A stretch of 64,000 nt of DNA from Clostridiales bacterium (GTDB lineage Bacteria; Bacillota; Clostridia; Lachnospirales; Lachnospiraceae), in assembly GCA_018365455.1 (NCBI GenBank), contig JAGZJZ010000027.1:1-64000 (forward strand), read 5' to 3'. The notes beneath the pieces were generated by a model. The model searched no databases. It was not told where the DNA came from and worked only from the letters and a program-made list of their open reading frames with translations. Both the position numbers and the translations under genes were made by a program. This document shows positions 35,188 through 42,737 of the stretch, piece by piece; the first letter of the stretch is position 1, and each line of letters opens with the position of its first letter.

Positions 35188-36207
35188 ATGAACATCAAGG
35201 AAATAGCGCAAACTGCAGGTGTATCACAGGCGACAGTCTCAAGGGTCCTCAATGGAAAAGAAAATGTAAATAAGGACACCAGAGAAAAGGTTCTTGCAGT
35301 AGTTAAGGAGTTAGGATATGACAAAAAAATATTTGAGAAAAGCAATTCCATTACTAATAATAAAATCATAACAGTAGTACTTCATGATATTCATAAACCT
35401 TTTTATCATGATTTGCTTTATTATTTTCAAAAATATGCCCAGCATCTCTCATATGAAGTATTGTTTTACAGTACATTTGGAGGGGAAAGCAGCAGTATAA
35501 CAGACCGCATAGAGAGGATGACCAGAATTTCTGCTGGGATAATATTGTTCTCTTCTTATGTAAATGAATTTGAATTAATTCGTAAGCTCCAGGAAAACGA
35601 GTATCCGGTAGTTGTAATTGATAATTCTTTCCCCGGGATTGAGTTTAATACACTAATGGTTAATAACAGAGGCGGTGCAGAACAGGCAGTGGAATATCTT
35701 CTGCAGCAAGGGCATCGCAGAATTGCCTGTCTGGCCGGTTCTCCAAACTTAATGGTTTGGGCAGACAGATTAAACGGTTATATTGAAACGATGAGAAGTA
35801 ATAATCTTTTTATACATAAGGATTATATCCAATATGCAATAAATGATATTGACGGAGTTGAAGAAGCTGTACGTACATTTCTGGATTTGGAGGATCAGGT
35901 ACGTCCAACAGCGATCTGTTGTTTTGATGATGCCGCCGCATATGCAGCGATTGGTTATATTGAAGATGCAGGGCTGAAAGTTCCGGAGGATATCTCTGTC
36001 ATTGGATTTGACTGTCAGAGATTTAAGCCTAATTTCTATCAGGGACCGGAGCTGACCAGTATCAGACAGCCTTTTGAATTACTAGCGAAAGACAGTCTGG
36101 AACTGATTGTGGGTAAATTGTCAGGCAGATGTGCAGACGTACAGCTGCATGAACTTTATGATACAGAATTGCATGTTGGAGGGACTACCGCGGACATATC
36201 AAAGTAA
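35188..36207 (+). CDS. LacI family transcriptional regulator
   Basis: A 339-residue repressor. The N-terminal domain MNIKEIAQTAGVSQATVSRV, hinge helix and YDKK are canonical, and the periplasmic-binding-like effector domain (~60-339) has PTAICCFDDAAAYAAIGYIE and PEDISVIGFDCQ. GGAGG precedes ATG 35188. It lies within the sugar module, so the operon has two regulators: divergent AraC at its start and LacI in the middle, the latter probably controlling the GH127-type gene that follows. Confidence 0.92.
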   Translation: MNIKEIAQTAGVSQATVSRVLNGKENVNKDTREKVLAVVKELGYDKKIFEKSNSITNNKIITVVLHDIHKPFYHDLLYYFQKYAQHLSYEVLFYSTFGGESSSITDRIERMTRISAGIILFSSYVNEFELIRKLQENEYPVVVIDNSFPGIEFNTLMVNNRGGAEQAVEYLLQQGHRRIACLAGSPNLMVWADRLNGYIETMRSNNLFIHKDYIQYAINDIDGVEEAVRTFLDLEDQVRPTAICCFDDAAAYAAIGYIEDAGLKVPEDISVIGFDCQRFKPNFYQGPELTSIRQPFELLAKDSLELIVGKLSGRCADVQLHELYDTELHVGGTTADISK

Positions 36208-36278
36208 GACACCCGGAAACAGAGGTAAATCTTAAATAGAATTACATGAAACGCAATAAGTAAAGAAGGAAGGCAAAT

Positions 36279-38171
36279 ATGGGAAATAGATTAAGGCTGG
36301 GAGAAATTAAGCCTGAGGGTTGGCTGAAGGAATCATTATTGAAAAATATGGAGGGGTGTATTGGACATTTGGATGAATTGCTTCCCAAACTCCTGGTGGA
36401 TCAGGAAATATATGGAAGGGACCGGCTGGGAAAGAATTCGAAACTCTATGATTTGGGACGAAAGGACGGAGATTATCATGAAGTTGAGGGGGTAGATGCC
36501 CAATATCTCTGGTGGAACAGCGAGTCCCAGTCCAATTGGAAGGATGGATATTGCAGGTCAGCATGCTTGCTTGACAATGGGGATTGGAGGGAGAAAGCAG
36601 CCGGTTTTGCAGAAAGCATTTTAGATACCCAGGACGAGGACGGTTATCTTGGAATATACAAAGAGGAGCTGCGTTTTCAATTTGATACAGAAAATGGGGA
36701 ACTTTGGGCACAGTCTACTTTGCTTCGTATGTTACTGGGGTACTATGAGACTGTACAGGATGATCGTATATTAAATGGTGCTGTACGGGCAGTGAACAGG
36801 ATCATGGAGGGGTATCCCATTTATAGATCCAACCCCTTTCAGGTGCAGGACAGCTTTGCCGGGCATTGCCATGGATTAACGATTGTGGATGCATTTAATC
36901 AGATCTATCGTATCACAGGAGATAAAAAGTATATGGAATATGCGGTTTGGTTATATAAAAATTATTCTTTACATCATGTTTCCGAGGAAGATCTGAAAAT
37001 ATGTAACATAGAGAATCCAGACTATTTCTTCAAAGGACATGGGGTGCACACCTATGAGCATATAAGGGCACTTATCATTACTGCTTATGAAGAAAAAGAA
37101 TATATGCCTCTGCTTATGATGCTGCTGTCTAAGCTGCCATTTTATCTGACACCATCAGGCGGTCCAATCGGAGATGAATGGATCTTTGGCAGAACAGCAG
37201 ATGCATCAGCCACAGGATATGAATTTTGTTCGGTGCAGGAACTTATGGACAGCTATTTATTACTAATGGAGTTGTCGGGAAATTTATCCTGGGGGGATAA
37301 GGTGGAGTGGCTGTATTACAATGCGGCACAGGGAATGGTACATCCTTTGGAAAGCAGCATTATGTATTGCAAAACGGACAATTGCTACGAGGCTGACGAA
37401 CACCGATCCCCCGATGACGGAATTAAGAACCCCAGATATAAGTATTCTCCGACCCATCAGGATGCTGCGGTTTGTTGTGTCCCCAATTCAGGGAGAATTG
37501 TACCTTACTTTATTCAGTCTATGTTTTTAAAGTCAGAGCAGGGTTTTCAGGCTGTGCTATACGGAGCCTGCGTCATGAAGAGTACCTGGCAGAAAGCGGA
37601 AGTAATGATCAAAGAGACTACAGATTATCCATTCTCATCTAAAGTCCGCTTGAAGTTAACTGTTTCACAGCCGGCTGAATTCTCCTTATCGTTCCGATTC
37701 CCGGAATGGGCAGATCAGGTCATCCTGAATCACCATATCTATGATAAAGAAAGCGTGCGGGAAGGTGAAATTAAAATTCACAGAGTCTGGGAGGGCACAA
37801 CGGATTTTGAATTGAGCTTTGTATGCAGAGTGCGCTTTAAAAAAGACTTTCATGGTGAAACCTATATAAGCAGAGGTCCTGTCATTTATGCTCTTCCAAT
37901 ACCGGCAAAAGAGAAAACTTTAAAAGAATTGAATGGAGGATCGTTTTACGAAAAAGCATATGTTCCGGAAAGCAGAATTTATGAAAACGCATATTTAATG
38001 GAACGGGATTTTACAAATTTCCAGTATTGTGAAAATTCAGAAGGAAAAGACTGGGAGCGTTGTATTTTAAAAGGGATATGTTATACAGATGGGGTGAAAC
38101 ATAGGCAAGAATTTGTTCCCATGGGGCATACGATACTGAGAAAAACGACTTTTTCTGTTAAAACGAATTAA
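36279..38171 (+). CDS. GH127-type glycoside hydrolase (beta-L-arabinofuranosidase-like)
   Basis: A 630-residue (alpha/alpha)6-barrel enzyme of the DUF1680/GH127 family. In the characterised enzyme HypBA1 zinc is held by Glu and three Cys, one of them the nucleophile; the equivalents seen here are YEFCS (Glu-x-Cys) and AAVCC (Cys-Cys), about 90 residues apart, plus the conserved CHGLTIVDAF and GHGVHTYEH. No signal peptide, so it works in the cytosol on imported oligosaccharides. AAGGAAGG precedes ATG 36279. It ends the sugar module and supports an L-arabinofuranoside substrate; related families (GH137/142/146) may differ. Confidence 0.88.
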   Translation: MGNRLRLGEIKPEGWLKESLLKNMEGCIGHLDELLPKLLVDQEIYGRDRLGKNSKLYDLGRKDGDYHEVEGVDAQYLWWNSESQSNWKDGYCRSACLLDNGDWREKAAGFAESILDTQDEDGYLGIYKEELRFQFDTENGELWAQSTLLRMLLGYYETVQDDRILNGAVRAVNRIMEGYPIYRSNPFQVQDSFAGHCHGLTIVDAFNQIYRITGDKKYMEYAVWLYKNYSLHHVSEEDLKICNIENPDYFFKGHGVHTYEHIRALIITAYEEKEYMPLLMMLLSKLPFYLTPSGGPIGDEWIFGRTADASATGYEFCSVQELMDSYLLLMELSGNLSWGDKVEWLYYNAAQGMVHPLESSIMYCKTDNCYEADEHRSPDDGIKNPRYKYSPTHQDAAVCCVPNSGRIVPYFIQSMFLKSEQGFQAVLYGACVMKSTWQKAEVMIKETTDYPFSSKVRLKLTVSQPAEFSLSFRFPEWADQVILNHHIYDKESVREGEIKIHRVWEGTTDFELSFVCRVRFKKDFHGETYISRGPVIYALPIPAKEKTLKELNGGSFYEKAYVPESRIYENAYLMERDFTNFQYCENSEGKDWERCILKGICYTDGVKHRQEFVPMGHTILRKTTFSVKTN

Positions 38172-38178
38172 TTTAAAG

Positions 38179-38316
38179 AGAGAAGTGATACTGGCACTTT
38201 TTGGTTTTACGGCAAAGGCATGGAGAGAAGCAAATTCCAAACTTGCGGTCAAGAATAATGTTAGGGATTTTGCTACTGTGAATGAATTGACAGCTCTCAT
38301 AAACTCCAAGTGGTAA
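38179..38316 (+). pseudogene. C-terminal remnant of a KilA-N type phage protein
   Basis: An open stretch reads LALFGFTAKAWREANSKL followed by RDFATVNELTAL and a stop at 38314. This matches the late part of KilA-N antirepressor-type proteins (TAKEWRxANP..RDYATxNEL). The N-terminal half is gone, replaced by the end of the GH127-type gene 8 bp upstream. It marks an old phage or mobile insertion. Nothing else is recognisable up to 38379. Confidence 0.65.
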
Positions 38317-38379
38317 ACGTTTAGGAGGTAAAGCGGCCCCCTGACAAGAAACGCTGATAGGAGTCTGTAGAATAGTTAT

Positions 38380-38811
38380 TCAAGAGCGGAAGAGTACCTT
38401 TCTGACATAACTTATCGCCCTGGCAAGCATTTCAGTCAAGACAGCGGTATCAATATCTGCAAGTTTGTTTATATACACACAGCTTTTGCCTGAAGTGGTC
38501 TTGCCCAGCCGTTTCAGATAGCTTTGCAGCTCCGGTTCATCTAAATAGAGATGCAGAGTGATTTTTCTATTTGTCACAGAAAAGCCGGTGGCGTAGATTT
38601 CAGCACTGTATCCGGAGGCGCAGCGGTATTTGTAAGTTCCATATCCGATAAATTTTTCTCCCCAGACTACTGGCGGTTCGCCAACAGCTTTTTCAAATAT
38701 ATTCAGTAAAGCTTTTGCATCAGCCTGTTTCTTTTCATCCGGAATTGCAGCAATTACCTGCATAGGGTCTTTGTCAGTAGGCTGGGTTTTCAGTGTGTAT
38801 TTACTTGTCAT
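38380..38811 (-). CDS. DUF1801 (YdhG-like) domain protein
   Basis: A 143-residue cytosolic protein of the DUF1801 family: residues ~20-135, with AIPDEKKQADAKALLNIFEK, PPVVWGEKFIGYGTYKY and GKSCVYINKLADID. The fold resembles frataxin-like or iron-binding small proteins; function is not established. ATG 38811 follows GAGGAG by 7 bp, preferred over an upstream start. It is a single-gene unit. Confidence 0.85.
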   Translation of the reverse strand: MTSKYTLKTQPTDKDPMQVIAAIPDEKKQADAKALLNIFEKAVGEPPVVWGEKFIGYGTYKYRCASGYSAEIYATGFSVTNRKITLHLYLDEPELQSYLKRLGKTTSGKSCVYINKLADIDTAVLTEMLARAISYVRKVLFRS

Positions 38812-39009
38812 TTTGGACTCCTCTTGTTTAGAGCGTGCTTGGAAATTGCGCTCTGGCATCTGTTCGCCACAATTTTTATATACCTGTATTATCCTTCAGA
38901 AGGAAAGGGTTTATACAGATATAATAACAATGTTTATAATATAAGCAAACATAAATTCTTTCAGAGAAGTTCTAAATTATTTATTGGTTACATTATAACC
39001 TTTCAAATC

Positions 39010-39417
39010 TTATACAGATGAAAGCGTTTCATATCTGCTTTTCAAGTCTTTTACTTTAGTTTCAATGGAACGTATAGTATCTTTAAATACATCATCTGCC
39101 TTACCGGTTGGGTCGGGAAGTCCCCAGTCTTCACGATGTTTGCAGGGGATGTTAGGACATGCAACATTACATCCCATCGTAATCACAATATCAACCTTTG
39201 GAATATCCGTTATTAATTTAGGTGCCTGTGATTTGGTCATATCAATGTCATAGATTTCGTTAACAAGCCTTACGGCATCAGGGTTTATTTTGGAAGCAAT
39301 CATTGTACCGGCAGAGTAACATTCAAATTGATCAGCGGCAAAATATTTGCAAAGGGCTTCTGCAATCTGTGACCGGCAAGAGTTATGCACACAAATAAAA
39401 GCGATTTTTATTTTCAT
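39010..39417 (-). CDS. arsC: Arsenate reductase, low-molecular-weight phosphatase type
   Basis: A 135-residue LMW-PTP-fold enzyme that reduces arsenate to arsenite with thioredoxin. The P-loop CVHNSCRS (CX5R, Cys9) is at the N-terminus, and MGCNVACPNIPC supplies the two resolving cysteines equivalent to Cys82 and Cys89 of the plasmid pI258 enzyme. DPTGKADDVF has the conserved Asp-Pro. ATG 39417 follows GAGG. There is no arsenite exporter or ArsR gene near, so it is an orphan; a tyrosine phosphatase role is the alternative. Confidence 0.85.
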   Translation of the reverse strand: MKIKIAFICVHNSCRSQIAEALCKYFAADQFECYSAGTMIASKINPDAVRLVNEIYDIDMTKSQAPKLITDIPKVDIVITMGCNVACPNIPCKHREDWGLPDPTGKADDVFKDTIRSIETKVKDLKSRYETLSSV

Positions 39418-39609
39418 TTTAATTAACCTCGTATTCATAATTTTCGATATGAAAACAATAACACTTATATCAGCGGATGTCAATTTGATATTTGATGGTG
39501 CTGGGGTATTGTTGATCCATATTCTATTAAACCTGAAAAAGTACAAATTGATTTAAAATATCCAAGCTTAAAAGCAATCGTCATGAAATAATGTAAATTA
39601 ACATGAAAT

Positions 39610-39644
39610 TAGTCCTAAAAGCCTGAAAAATCCCATGCTATAAT
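39610..39644 (+). promoter_or_regulatory. Promoter with TAGTCCTAAA element before the dockerin remnant
   Basis: TATAAT (39639-39644) is preceded 19 bp upstream by TAGTCCTAAA (39610-39619) in place of a -35. The same 10-mer lies 20 bp before a TAATAT at 40228-40263, upstream of the FIVAR protein gene; TAATCCTAAA also occurs at 40156-40165. Confidence 0.5.
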
Positions 39645-39712
39645 AAATTAAAATCAAAATTGAGTAAGGTTTTGAATTCTTTTTATGAAGAGGCAGAGAG
39701 GAGAAGTAAGAG

Positions 39713-40101
39713 ATGAGGAAAAAAATTAAAAGCGTGGAGTATAGGAAATGCAAAAATCATTTTGTACAGGGCAGGTAGAGGAAAGCATCGCAGGGCTGCA
39801 GTCAGTGACAGATGAGGCGCAGGCGGTCTTTGACAATGGTGAAGCAGATAGTATTGCTGTTGGGGAAGTGCTTAAGAAATTAGTAAACGAAATTCTGAAA
39901 GCACGTTTGATGGGAGACGTGGATATGAACGGAAAAGTAGAAACCGCTGACTCCTCAAAGGTATTAAAATCTGTGGCAGAGCTTGCAGAACTTACGCAAG
40001 AGCAGCATAAAGTGGCGGATGTGAATGGTGACGGCAATTCTGACAGTACTGACGCAGCGACTATTTTACAGTATGCTGCTGAAAAAATTTCGGAGTTTTA
40101 G
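39713..40101 (+). pseudogene. Broken dockerin-domain protein gene
   Basis: A start with a good ribosome site (GAGGAGAAG, ATG 39713, MRKKIKS, typical of a signal peptide start) is followed after ~35 bp by a different frame encoding a type I dockerin to the stop at 40101. The dockerin has two calcium-loop repeats, GDVDMNGKVETADSS and ADVNGDGNSDSTDAA. The second frame alone (ATG 39748) would give a 117-residue protein without signal peptide. Most of the original secreted protein, including its catalytic or binding domain, has been deleted. Confidence 0.65.
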
Positions 40102-40227
40102 CAAACAATTTTAGCACAGGCTGTAGGATTATTTTAATATCCATCTTTCTTAAAATAATCCTAAAATTACAAAATAGTACAAGCAGGTCCCCATAAACTC
40201 ATGATAATTTATTAAATTGTCTTAATA

Positions 40228-40263
40228 TAGTCCTAAAGCTTTCCGTGTCCTTTATGGTAATAT
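40228..40263 (+). promoter_or_regulatory. Promoter with TAGTCCTAAA element before the FIVAR protein gene
   Basis: TAGTCCTAAA (40228-40237) lies 20 bp upstream of TAATAT (40258-40263), about 100 bp before the gene. Shared with the dockerin remnant promoter, it suggests common control of secreted proteins. Confidence 0.5.
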
Positions 40264-40362
40264 ATTGTCAATAGAAGTAATTATTTCTTCGATAACTGTA
40301 AAGAGCGCCAGGGAATGAAATTCAGACTCTGATGTCAGAAAATGAAAAAAGGAAAAGATAAA

Positions 40363-42141
40363 ATGAAAAAAAGTGGAAAAAAGTTTACAGCAGGAATATT
40401 AATCGGTGTATTAGCAGCTTCATCCCCATTTTCGGCTTTGTCCGGGATCATTCATGTGCATGCAGAGAGTAAAGCAGATAATGAGCCTCACACTCAGGCA
40501 GAAAGTAAAACAGATCATGAGCCACAGATTCAGGCAGAAAGTAATACAGATAATAAGTCACAGACTCAGGCAGAAAGTAAAACAAATAGTGAACCGCTGT
40601 CTCCGGAAATACAGGAATCCTCAGATAAAGCAGGGATTGGTGAGGAACATGTTGGAGAATCATTAAATGTAGAAAATGTGGAAAAAGCAGAAAGAGAAAA
40701 TAAATCTGTTATAGATTTAGACAGCCTGAAGCTTGCGGTAACCGAGACAGGGAAACTGGAGCAGCAGCAAAAAGATTATAACTGTTTTACACCGGAAAGC
40801 TGGGACAGGGTACAAAAAGCTTTGGATGAAGCAAGAGTAGTCCTGGAGAAGCAGGAATTAACCCAGCAGGAGATTGATGATGCATTTTTGAATCTGATTA
40901 CGGCATGTGACCTTTTGGAAGACAGTGTACAGAAAACAGGTTTAAAGGCAGCGATTGAGGGAGCCAAGGTAATTCTTGCAGACGAGGCGCAGCTGTCCGG
41001 GTATACCAGGGAAAGTATTGATGCCGTGAGGGCTGCACTTGCAGAAGCGGAAATCGTGTTTGCGGATATCACTGCGGATACTGAGAAGGTTAACCAGACA
41101 AGCCGAAAGCTGATGGATGCCGTTACCAATATGAAAGAAACGAAAAAGCCGTCAAAGGCAGAACTGCATGCTAAAATTGCGGAAGCAAAGGCAATTAAAA
41201 AGGGAAACTATACGGATGCATCCTTTCATGCTCTGACCCTTGCCATTGCAGCAGCAGAAAAAGCAGCCGCAGATCCAAACGCTTCCCAGGCAGTAATTGA
41301 TGCCCAGGTAAATGCTCTGAAGAATGCAATCAGCAATCTTAAAGTAGAAGTACCGCAGCCATCAAAGATCGCATTAATTGCAAAGATTGCCCAGGCAAAA
41401 GCGATAAAGATCGGCAATTATACAAATGCATCCTTTCAGGCACTGACGTCAGCCATTGCAGCAGCAGAAAAAGTGGCGGCAGACCCCAAAGCAACCCAGG
41501 CAGCTATTGATGCACAGGTCAATGCGCTTACAAGAGCAATTCAGGGATTAAGGATTGACCCGGACAAAGAAGCGGCAGTGAAAGTGCAAGGGTCTACTGT
41601 TGCTGTAAAGGCAGCAAATCAGGCATCCAGATATATTAAATTAAGCTGGAAAAAGGTCTCCGGAGCAGATGGTTATGTTGTGATGAACAAAACCAGCAAA
41701 GGATGGAAAACGGTGAAAACCGTTAAGAAAGACAGTTCCACATCCTATGTATATAAAAAGGCTGATCTTGGAAGAAGATACACATTTGCAGTAAAAGCTT
41801 ACAAAAAAGCAGATGGAAAAACAGTCTACAGTAAATATAAAGACGTTTCCATTAAAGCGGTTCCCCAGAGCCCGGTTATAAAAGCAAAAGTATCTAAGGG
41901 AAGGGTCACAGTATCTTGGAAGAAAGTATCCAATGTAGTAACCGGATACCGTATATACAGGAAGACAGGCAAAACCTGGAGCTGTATCGGAATTACAGAC
42001 CGCAGTGACACCAGTTTTAGGGACAAAAAAGTGAAAAAAGGCAAAACTTATACTTACAAGGTACGTGCATATAAGAAATCAGGCGGCAAGAATATCTATA
42101 GCCGATACAGCAATGAAATTAAAGTTACTGTAAAAAAATAA
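40363..42141 (+). CDS. Secreted FIVAR and fibronectin type III repeat protein
   Basis: A 592-residue exported protein. Signal peptide ~1-35; then four 12-residue repeats (AESKTDNEPQTQ-like, residues ~36-83). Four helical FIVAR-like repeats follow (~115-405); two of them, starting KPSKAELHAKIAEAKAI and QPSKIALIAKIAQAKAI, are near duplicates of ~77 residues. Two Fn3 domains (~415-592) have YIKLSWKKVSGADGYVV and KGRVTVSWKKVSNVVTGY. There is no catalytic domain, LPXTG or membrane anchor, so it may be released or bind the wall through Lys-rich Fn3 domains. ATG 40363 follows AAGGA; 40342 is an alternative. Confidence 0.82.
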   Translation: MKKSGKKFTAGILIGVLAASSPFSALSGIIHVHAESKADNEPHTQAESKTDHEPQIQAESNTDNKSQTQAESKTNSEPLSPEIQESSDKAGIGEEHVGESLNVENVEKAERENKSVIDLDSLKLAVTETGKLEQQQKDYNCFTPESWDRVQKALDEARVVLEKQELTQQEIDDAFLNLITACDLLEDSVQKTGLKAAIEGAKVILADEAQLSGYTRESIDAVRAALAEAEIVFADITADTEKVNQTSRKLMDAVTNMKETKKPSKAELHAKIAEAKAIKKGNYTDASFHALTLAIAAAEKAAADPNASQAVIDAQVNALKNAISNLKVEVPQPSKIALIAKIAQAKAIKIGNYTNASFQALTSAIAAAEKVAADPKATQAAIDAQVNALTRAIQGLRIDPDKEAAVKVQGSTVAVKAANQASRYIKLSWKKVSGADGYVVMNKTSKGWKTVKTVKKDSSTSYVYKKADLGRRYTFAVKAYKKADGKTVYSKYKDVSIKAVPQSPVIKAKVSKGRVTVSWKKVSNVVTGYRIYRKTGKTWSCIGITDRSDTSFRDKKVKKGKTYTYKVRAYKKSGGKNIYSRYSNEIKVTVKK

Positions 42142-42270
42142 TTACATTAAATAATAAATACTTGAACAGGGGAGGATTGCTATTCTGGACCGTTTGAAAA
42201 TCGCTATCAAACACGTTCTGGTATTGGCGGGTCTTTTCCCTGTTTTATTTTAGTAAAAGATGATTACGCT

Positions 42271-42387
42271 ATGGAGGAATTATGTACAAGTTTAAGAAAA
42301 TGGTTGCTCGAGGTGGACGCCGAAACGATGGTAGTTACAAAGAAGGGTGTCAGCAAGTCCAAGCTGAGTGCTTATAAGAAATTATGA
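42271..42387 (+). other. Unassigned short open frame, possible gene remnant
   Basis: A 38-codon frame (MEELCTSLRKWLLEVDAET, ending KSKLSAYKKL) stays open upstream to ~42253 and looks protein-like, but has no ribosome site and matches nothing I know. The preceding frame ending at 42252 (RLKIAIKHVLVLAGLFPV) may be another part of the same decayed gene. The rest of 42390-42500 shows nothing. Confidence 0.25.
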
Positions 42388-42512
42388 AAAGATAAAGGGA
42401 TTAAGACGGTTGTGAAATTCTAGAGTATAGATAGAAAGTAATTTTATAGGGCTGTCTAAGTAACATAGATATATCAGAAAATAAATAATTATTAAAATAC
42501 GTGCATCAATGA

Positions 42513-42552
42513 TAACCAATCTTCCGTTTTATAGAAGATTGGTTATTTTTTT
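42513..42552 (+). terminator. Intrinsic terminator
   Basis: A 12-bp perfect stem TAACCAATCTTC/GAAGATTGGTTA (42513-42524, 42534-42545) with a 9-base loop and seven T's. It ends transcription from the FIVAR protein region. Confidence 0.9.
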
Positions 42553-42737
42553 GAAAAGTGATAGCAAATACCGGGAATTCCTCAAATAGTCATTTAAAAT
42601 GTCACATCGTATCAAAAAATGAGGTTGTATAAACTATGGTAATTAGATATAATATGATCAGGGTGTTCTGAAAAGATAGAAAATCACTTCCGATATATTA
42701 AGAATCTGACAAATACATGATTGCGGAGCCAGTGAAA

